Assembly: GCA_005765155.1 (NCBI GenBank)
Contig: VCCP01000002.1
Location: 744,001 to 808,000, forward strand
Source: Zelopaecilomyces penicillatus
Lineage: Eukaryota > Ascomycota > Sordariomycetes > Hypocreales > Pseudodiploosporaceae
Direction: 5' to 3'
Length of the DNA stretch: 64,000 nt
Of this stretch, positions 58,034-64,000 are shown piece by piece; the first letter of the stretch is position 1; each line of letters opens with the position of its first letter. The position numbers and the translations under genes are program-made. The notes under the pieces were generated by a model, which saw only the letters and a program-made list of their open reading frames with translations, did not search any database and was not told the DNA's origin.

Positions 58034-60054
58034 ATGGAAGAGATTGCAAAGGAGTACGATGTCATTGTGCTGGGCACTGGTGCGTTGCACAACCTCCAAC
58101 ACGTTGCCCCCCTTCCAGTCGCTCTCCCAGTCGGGCACTAGCTGCCCGCTGCTGGTGCTACTGATGCTCCCAGTTTTGAGCTTCAGCTCCGTCTGGGCAT
58201 CCCCTTCCCCAACTCTTCTGATTTCCTTGTCCATGGCTGACTGTTGCTATCTCTTTATTCAACAGGCTTGACCGAGTGTATCCTCTCTGGGTAGGTCATG
58301 GCACCAGCCTGCAGATACAACCCGCCGTTCGAGTAAGCTAACATTACTCTTGTCTACAGTGTACTCAGTGTCAAGGGCAAGAAGGTCCTTCACATCGACC
58401 GTAATGACCACTATGGCGGGTAAGTTTCAAATACATCCCCCTCCTTTGAATCCAAGTAGCTTTCGGGCTAATAATTTTACCCCACGCATATAGTGAAGCC
58501 GCATCCGTGAACCTTGAAACGGTAAACCGCCAAACCCCTGTAGTAGCAAGACTCCTTTTATCTGACCCACACCCGGTATAGCTCTTCAAGAAGCACGGCA
58601 ATCACAAGGAGGGCGAGGAGCCATGGAAGAAGTACGGTCGTCTCAACGATTGGAACATTGACTTGGTTCCCAAGTTCCTCATGTCATCTGGCGAATTGAC
58701 CAACATTCTCGTATCTACCGACGTCACACGATACCTCGAGTTTAAGCAGGTTGCTGGCAGCTATGTTCAGCAAGGTGCCTCCTCCAAGGCAACTGTCGCC
58801 AAAGTCCCATCTGACGCTGGCGAGGCCCTCAAGTCTCCTCTCATGGGAATCTTTGAGAAGCGCCGTATGAAGTCATTCATCGAGTGGGTTGGCACATTTG
58901 ATCTCAAGGACCCTGCCACACACAAAGGTTCGTGTGATGGACGACATCGTTTGCCCTTCTTCTATGCACATCGAGAACTGACACAATTTCACCAATAGGT
59001 CTAGACATGAACACCTGCACCATGAAGGAGGTTTACGATAAGTTCGGCCTCGAAGCTGGTACCAAAGATTTCATTGGCCATTCAATGGCTCTGTATCTCA
59101 CCGATGAGTATATCACCGCTTCTGGCAGGGCCCCTGAGGCCATCTCGCGAATCCGTCTCTATGGTAACTCTGTCGCCCGCTATGGAAAATCACCTTACAT
59201 TTATCCCCTTTACGGACTTGGCGAGTTGCCCCAGGGTTTTGCTCGTCTCTCAGCCATCTACGGAGGCACTTACATGCTTAACACCAACATCGACGAGCTG
59301 CTCTACGAAGGCGACAAGGCAGTCGGTATCAAAGCAACTATGAGCGGAGTGGAGGAGATGAAGTTCGAGACCAAGGCTAAGATGATTCTTGGTGACCCTT
59401 CGTACTTCCCCGGAAAGACCAAGGTTGTTGGCCATGTGCTGAGGGCTATTTGCATCCTCAAGCACCCTCTGGCTGGAACCAACGACAGTGACTCCGCCCA
59501 GATCATTATTCCCCAATCTCAAGTTGGCCGCAAGAATGGTAACAAATCCTCTTAGGGCTCCCTCCCCATGGCGTAATGCTGGACTAACATAATATTAGAC
59601 ATTTACATCGCATGTGTGTCCTCTGCGCACAATGTGTGCCCCAAGGGTTACTGGATTGCCATTGTCTCGACTATTGCTGAGAGCGAGGCGAACCACCACC
59701 TAGAACTTCAGCCCGGTCTCGAACGCCTGGGAGCGATTGAGGAGCAGTTTATGGTGCGTTTCTTTCCAACTTATTTCCATTTTTTGCAATACATGAATTG
59801 TTATTGGAGAATTATTGGTCAACTAAGCCGCAATTACTAACATCAAACCTTGTTTTTAGGGGTCCCCAATTCCCATCTCTGAGCCTCTTCAGGACGGCAC
59901 CAAGGATAATATTTTCATCTCCAAGAGCTATGACGCCACCAGCCATTTCGAAACGACAACTGACGATGTCAGAGATATCTACCGCCGCTGCGCCGGCGAG
60001 GAACTTGTAGTGGAGGGCCTGAGGGAAGGCCTTACGGTCGCAGATGAGCAGTGA
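58034..60054 (+). CDS. GDI1: Rab GDP-dissociation inhibitor
   Basis: Eight exons: 58034-58079, 58266-58290, 58360-58419, 58494-58521, 58582-58927, 58999-59538, 59599-59753 and 59860-60054, giving 464 residues. GDI extracts GDP-bound, prenylated Rab GTPases from membranes and recycles them. The N-terminus has the dinucleotide-like fold EYDVIVLGTGLTECILSG, then KKVLHIDRNDHYGGEAASVNL. The Rab-binding platform is present (LMSSGELTNILVSTDVTRYLEFK), as are YIYPLYGLGELPQGFARLSAIYGGTYMLN and, in the last exons, PKGYWIAIVSTIAE. The four tiny first exons (46, 25, 60 and 28 nt) are each needed to complete conserved motifs. The length fits the fungal family. An essential housekeeping gene, tail-to-tail with NOG1. 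Confidence 0.95.
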
Positions 60055-60499
60055 GAAGACGTATCACAGCCTCTTTAGTATTGTAATGGGGGATGCACAT
60101 GTTTGATGATTCATGAAAATGGACTGAAATGTTTTGGTACATGCCGAGGTTCATACAATTATACCTAACCTGAGATGTTTCCCGTTAATAATGCCTTGTC
60201 CGGTGAAGACTCGACATAATGTGCTAAAGCAAGAGCAATCATGAAGTATCATTATCTCATATTGGATGTCGATGCATGTTAGAGCGTTGGTATATACGAA
60301 GATGATATGATATCCGCGTCTATTTCCCCCATGACAGACAATTTTGCATCCAACCACAGGCCAGAAAACCGGTTCACTACATGTCTTGGCCCTCTTTTAT
60401 TTTGTGATAAAACATATCCCACAATACTCCCAACTCCTGAGCCATATGGATGTCACAATGGCACGAAAAAAGACTTGTTACAAAACAAGAGTAATGCCT
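60055..60499. other. Convergent spacer between GDI and NOG1
   Basis: AT-rich, with probable 3' UTRs of both genes. No gene or repeat seen. Confidence 0.6.
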
Positions 60500-62716
60500 T
60501 TATCGAGACCTGGCTGTGCCAATGCCACGCTTGCCAGCAATCTGGGAAGAAGAAAAAATGAAACGTTAGCTTAACAAAACCTCTGATAAAAATGACAAGG
60601 CGACTCTCGTCTTGAAATAAAGGACTAAGCAGAAACTTACCAAGTGTCTTTGCAGAGAGGCTGTAGTATGCCTGTCGGCCTCGCCCTGTCGTGCCATTCT
60701 GTTCATCTTCTTCTGGCCCAGCTTGGAGATTCGCTCGGCCTTTGACCTCGTCTCTGTGTCCTGCACACCTGCGGTCATGCGGTTGGTGGTGGGCACTCGG
60801 CTGGCAGGTCTGCTCAGAGAGCGCATGCGCTGGCGGGGTGTCTTCTCTGTGTCGACGTCCATGCTGTCGGGGTCCTGGGTACCTTGGCGAGAGGCAGAGC
60901 GGCCGCGGGGACGTGACTGGGAGCGGGCCCTCTCGGCGATCTCGGTGGTATCCACACCCAGGACGTCGAGGGCGTCCTCGAACTCGGAGAGAGGCTTCTT
61001 CATCTGCTTTCGGGGGATGATGGCCTGGTTCTTGAGTCTCTTCTTCATGCGGGCCTCGTTTCGGATCAGCTGCTGCTTCTCTCGGATGAGCTCTGCCTTG
61101 CGCATGATCTCGGCTTCTGACTCGTCCTCAATCTCTTCGTCGGAGTCGTAGTAGCCCTCTTGCTCGAGTCTCTCTTCCTCTTCCTCAAGAGCAGCCAGCT
61201 TAGCATCGATATCAGGGTCGACGTAATCATACACGTTCTTGCCATCAAAGATTTCTGGCACTGCGTCGTACTTCCAATCAGGGTTCTTCAGCATCCACTC
61301 TGCGCGCATATCCACGCTGTAGACACCGGCACCACCGTTCTCCACCTCAATGTCCTTGGACAGTTTGGGACGATTAGGGTCTTCCTTGTCATATTTGGCC
61401 TTGTTCTTGGCAGCCTCAGGAACAAAGGTCTCCAAAGTCTGGCCGCCCATGGGTTGGGCAACGTGAATACGGGCCATGACTTCAGCCAGACGACCACCAA
61501 CAGTGCCACTGTTTGTAGTGCCCGCCTTCAGCTTCTGGCTGACACGATCTGCGATAAGACGCTCGCAAGCCGCGTTCTTGACTTCCTGGACACCTTCCTG
61601 GGTGTTGCAAGAGAGCTGAAGCATCTCAACCTCGCCTGATTTCAGCAAAGTCTGAAGCTCAGCTTGAACATCTTCAGTCAGATCCTCGGGACGAGTGACG
61701 TCAATTTTGTTGATGACCAGAAAGACGAGCTTGTTTGAGAAGAGGGGCTTGATGCTCTTGAAAAGCTGAATCTGAGCCTGTACAGAGTATCCGCACTGCT
61801 CAGAGAGATCCATGAAGTACATGATGGCTGATCGCAAATGAGCAATAGAAGTAATACTGTAGAGTGGATATGTTAATATCTGAAGAAGCAGTCTGTGCTA
61901 ATGGCTTGAACGTAATAACATACCTTTGCATCTCAATGGTGTTCATCTCTTCCAAAGGATGATCCAGAATTCCGGGGGTATCGATGGCTTGGAATCGCAG
62001 GTACTTGTAGTCGAAGTGACCGACAAACAAGCTCTTGGTGGTGAAAGCGTAGGGTTGAACATCGACATCGGCTCTGGTAATGCTTCGCAGGAAGCTGGAC
62101 TTTCCAACGTTGGGATAGCCGCAAATCAGGAGCGTTCGTGTGTTGGGGTCGATAGCTGGAAGACGACCAAGATGCTGGCGAACCTGGTCCAAGTAAAGAA
62201 GAGGGTCTTTCAACCGCTTGCAAAGTGTACCCATGCGACCAAGGGCGGCACGCTTAAGCTGCTTGCACTGGTAGAGAGACTGGCCATACTTCAACAGACG
62301 AACGTAGTCTCTTGAGATTGTCTCCATAAGATGCTTGGCGGTGGACAGCTGGCCGAGAGCAATCCGGAAGTGGTCGGCATCGTACAGAGTGTTGAGCAGA
62401 TCCTTGTGGAAAGGGTGGATATCTTGCAAGCGAGGAAAGCTCTCGAGAATAGCAGCGAACTTTTCCGAGAAGGTCTCCTGTGTGAACTTGACCTTTCTGG
62501 TGTAGAAGGCTATTAGAAGAGTATGGTTAGCCACTGCATTGCTATAGCCCCAAAGGCGCAAAATTCTCATGTCACATTAGACGCACCTCGAATTCTGCTA
62601 ATCTTGAAACCGGCGCGAATCTGGGTGGGCAGCTTTCGCTGAGTGCGGCTCAGCACAATGTCCAGAAACTCTTGCTGAGTAGGGACCGGAGGGATGTCCT
62701 TCCATGTTGTCTTCAT
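60500..62716 (-). CDS. NOG1: Nucleolar GTP-binding protein 1, 60S ribosome assembly
   Basis: Four exons on the minus strand: 62716-62587, 62509-61924, 61856-60641 and 60541-60500, giving 657 residues. NOG1 is a GTPase of pre-60S particles, acting in the nucleolus and removed in the cytoplasm. The start MKTTWKDIPPVPTQQEFLDI is the conserved N-terminus, followed by the helical bundle (KFAAILESFPRLQDIHPFH). G1 is GYPNVGKSS (174-182), G3 DTPG (220-223) and G4 NKID (288-291). After the G domain come the YDYVDPDIDAKLAALEEEE region and a basic/acidic tail with SR-like repeats. The 42-nt last exon adds IAGKRGIGTARSR, the typical basic NOG1 end. All GTP-binding motifs are intact. Confidence 0.95.
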
Positions 62717-64000
62717 GGTGGGCGGTTTGGAATTGGGGGGATTGCTGTTGGGTGGTTTCAGCAGCTGTGATCCCGAAGTGTTATCGAAGATATCGAAAGA
62801 GGCAGATCGGGGAGGCAGGGCGGTCAATAATTTTTTTTCTCCTCGTCGGTGGGCGGGTGTGGAAAATCTCTTATCGATTGTACTAGTCCCAGCATAGGTC
62901 ACCTCCCACCTAAAACTTGCCGGCAGAGTACATGTGGCGATTAGTCCCCCAGCCCCGCTTGTTGGCCATAATAGCGGGGTGCTCCGTGCCAGGCGAGTGA
63001 AGGATTCGTTAAAGTTGGTATCGACTTCTCAGTATCGGATACACCACTGCAACCTCCTAAAAACGAGTACTACCACAGTGTTCAGTGTTCAACCCAACAC
63101 AACTCTTTCAATATCATGTTCCACGGAAGGTTGCGCGTTTAGCTCCTCTACATTGAAACAATCTTGTGTGTTGGATGAAAGAGAAAACAAAAAGGAAACG
63201 CAGCAGGGCAGCCAAACGGATCACTCCCCCGGCGAATCCAACATGAGTAATTCTACTGCAACTACCTGGGTTTGGGAGCATGGGTCCTCTCACATTGCTA
63301 GATCGATGTGTCGCATGGCGTAACGACTAAACCAGCTCGGATGAGGCCTGCTATGCTAGATTACTTTCCTCCCAGGCAGAGGGAGACGATACTGTGGACC
63401 GTATGCGACATGACTATGCATGACACCAATCGGCAAAATGATGAGATTGGGCAGAAAGAAAACAGAAATCCATGCACCATGAGCTGGTGTCGCCCTTCCC
63501 GGTTGCATGCAGCTGCGGCCGCCTCTGCAAAAGAAGGCCCAGTTTGAGAAAAGAGGGACGAAGGAGGCCGCGGACATCCTCTATCCCGCTCACCTACGAG
63601 CCAGACGTCTCGTCCATGACTCTGCCTCAAGGGTTCAAGCCACTATATCTGAGTCAATTGTCTATACGTCCTCTCGTATAGACCCTCACTAATACGGAAC
63701 CTGTATATCAAGGGTTGGGATTCACGTACACACACAGTTACTCACAATGGCGAGGACGAGACGATATGGCTACAATAGCCGTGTCAGCCTTTGAAGTCTA
63801 AAGAAGCCACGTCGCAAGGGCACGCGTCTGCATGCAGCCTTGGCTCAAGAGAGATGTACAGCCGTAACTAGAACTCATGATTACTAGCCTAGATTCCTCC
63901 ATGCAAAATGCGCCTCAACACTGGAGTCTGGGCAAGCCACGCCGAACTGTCCATCACCCCTGACAGTGCCATGGACAAGGCTTGTTCGTTCGCATGTGTC
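62717..64000. other. Right-edge intergenic region
   Basis: Short frames on both strands (for example 62934-63323, 63308-63547, 63356-63630) have no family match. The first ~150 bases are the NOG1 promoter. A gene may begin beyond the right edge. Confidence 0.5.

Overview
This window is chromosomal DNA from a filamentous ascomycete. Several genes read like Sordariomycete (probably hypocrealean) sequence. The introns are mostly 50-120 nt with GTAAGT-like donors, the proteins carry eukaryotic housekeeping domains, and there are no operons or bacterial ribosome binding sites. Coordinates below come from exon models built by eye from splice consensus, reading frame and family conservation.

Left part (1-31 kb) is ordinary gene-dense sequence. 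In order: an unrecognised Pro/Arg/Tyr-rich nuclear-type protein running off the left edge (-); a small secreted 8-cysteine protein (+); a HAD pyrimidine 5'-nucleotidase (+); Mediator subunit MED21 (-); ER translocon subunit SEC62 (+); a secreted T2 ribonuclease (-); a GNAT acetyltransferase (-); an Eps1-type transmembrane protein disulfide isomerase (-); tyrosyl-DNA phosphodiesterase TDP1 (+); a MATE transporter (+); an Arp9-type actin-related protein (-); and a SYLF/Ysc84-domain protein with a long acidic tail (-).

Middle part (31-56 kb) is unusually empty. A 7-kb and a 15-kb gene desert are rich in microsatellites, homopolymers and GTAC/CTAGG-type short repeats. They flank two genes only: a 66-residue single-membrane-span protein with an 8-nt first coding exon (37.8 kb, +) and a two-finger C2H2 transcription factor (39.6-41.1 kb, -). 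The 15-kb desert is the divergent upstream region of this transcription factor, so it may be a very large regulatory region.

Right part (56-64 kb) returns to conserved housekeeping genes: mitochondrial ribosomal protein uL29m (+), Rab GDP-dissociation inhibitor (+) and the 60S-assembly GTPase NOG1 (-), then about 1.3 kb without a recognisable gene.

The genes do not form a pathway or biosynthetic cluster. I saw no transposase, reverse transcriptase, NRPS/PKS, CRISPR array, rRNA or convincing tRNA. The most unusual features are the hydrophobin-order cysteines in a hydrophilic secreted protein, catalytic motifs carried on microexons (HAD enzyme, T2 RNase), the 8-nt first exon, and the two deserts.
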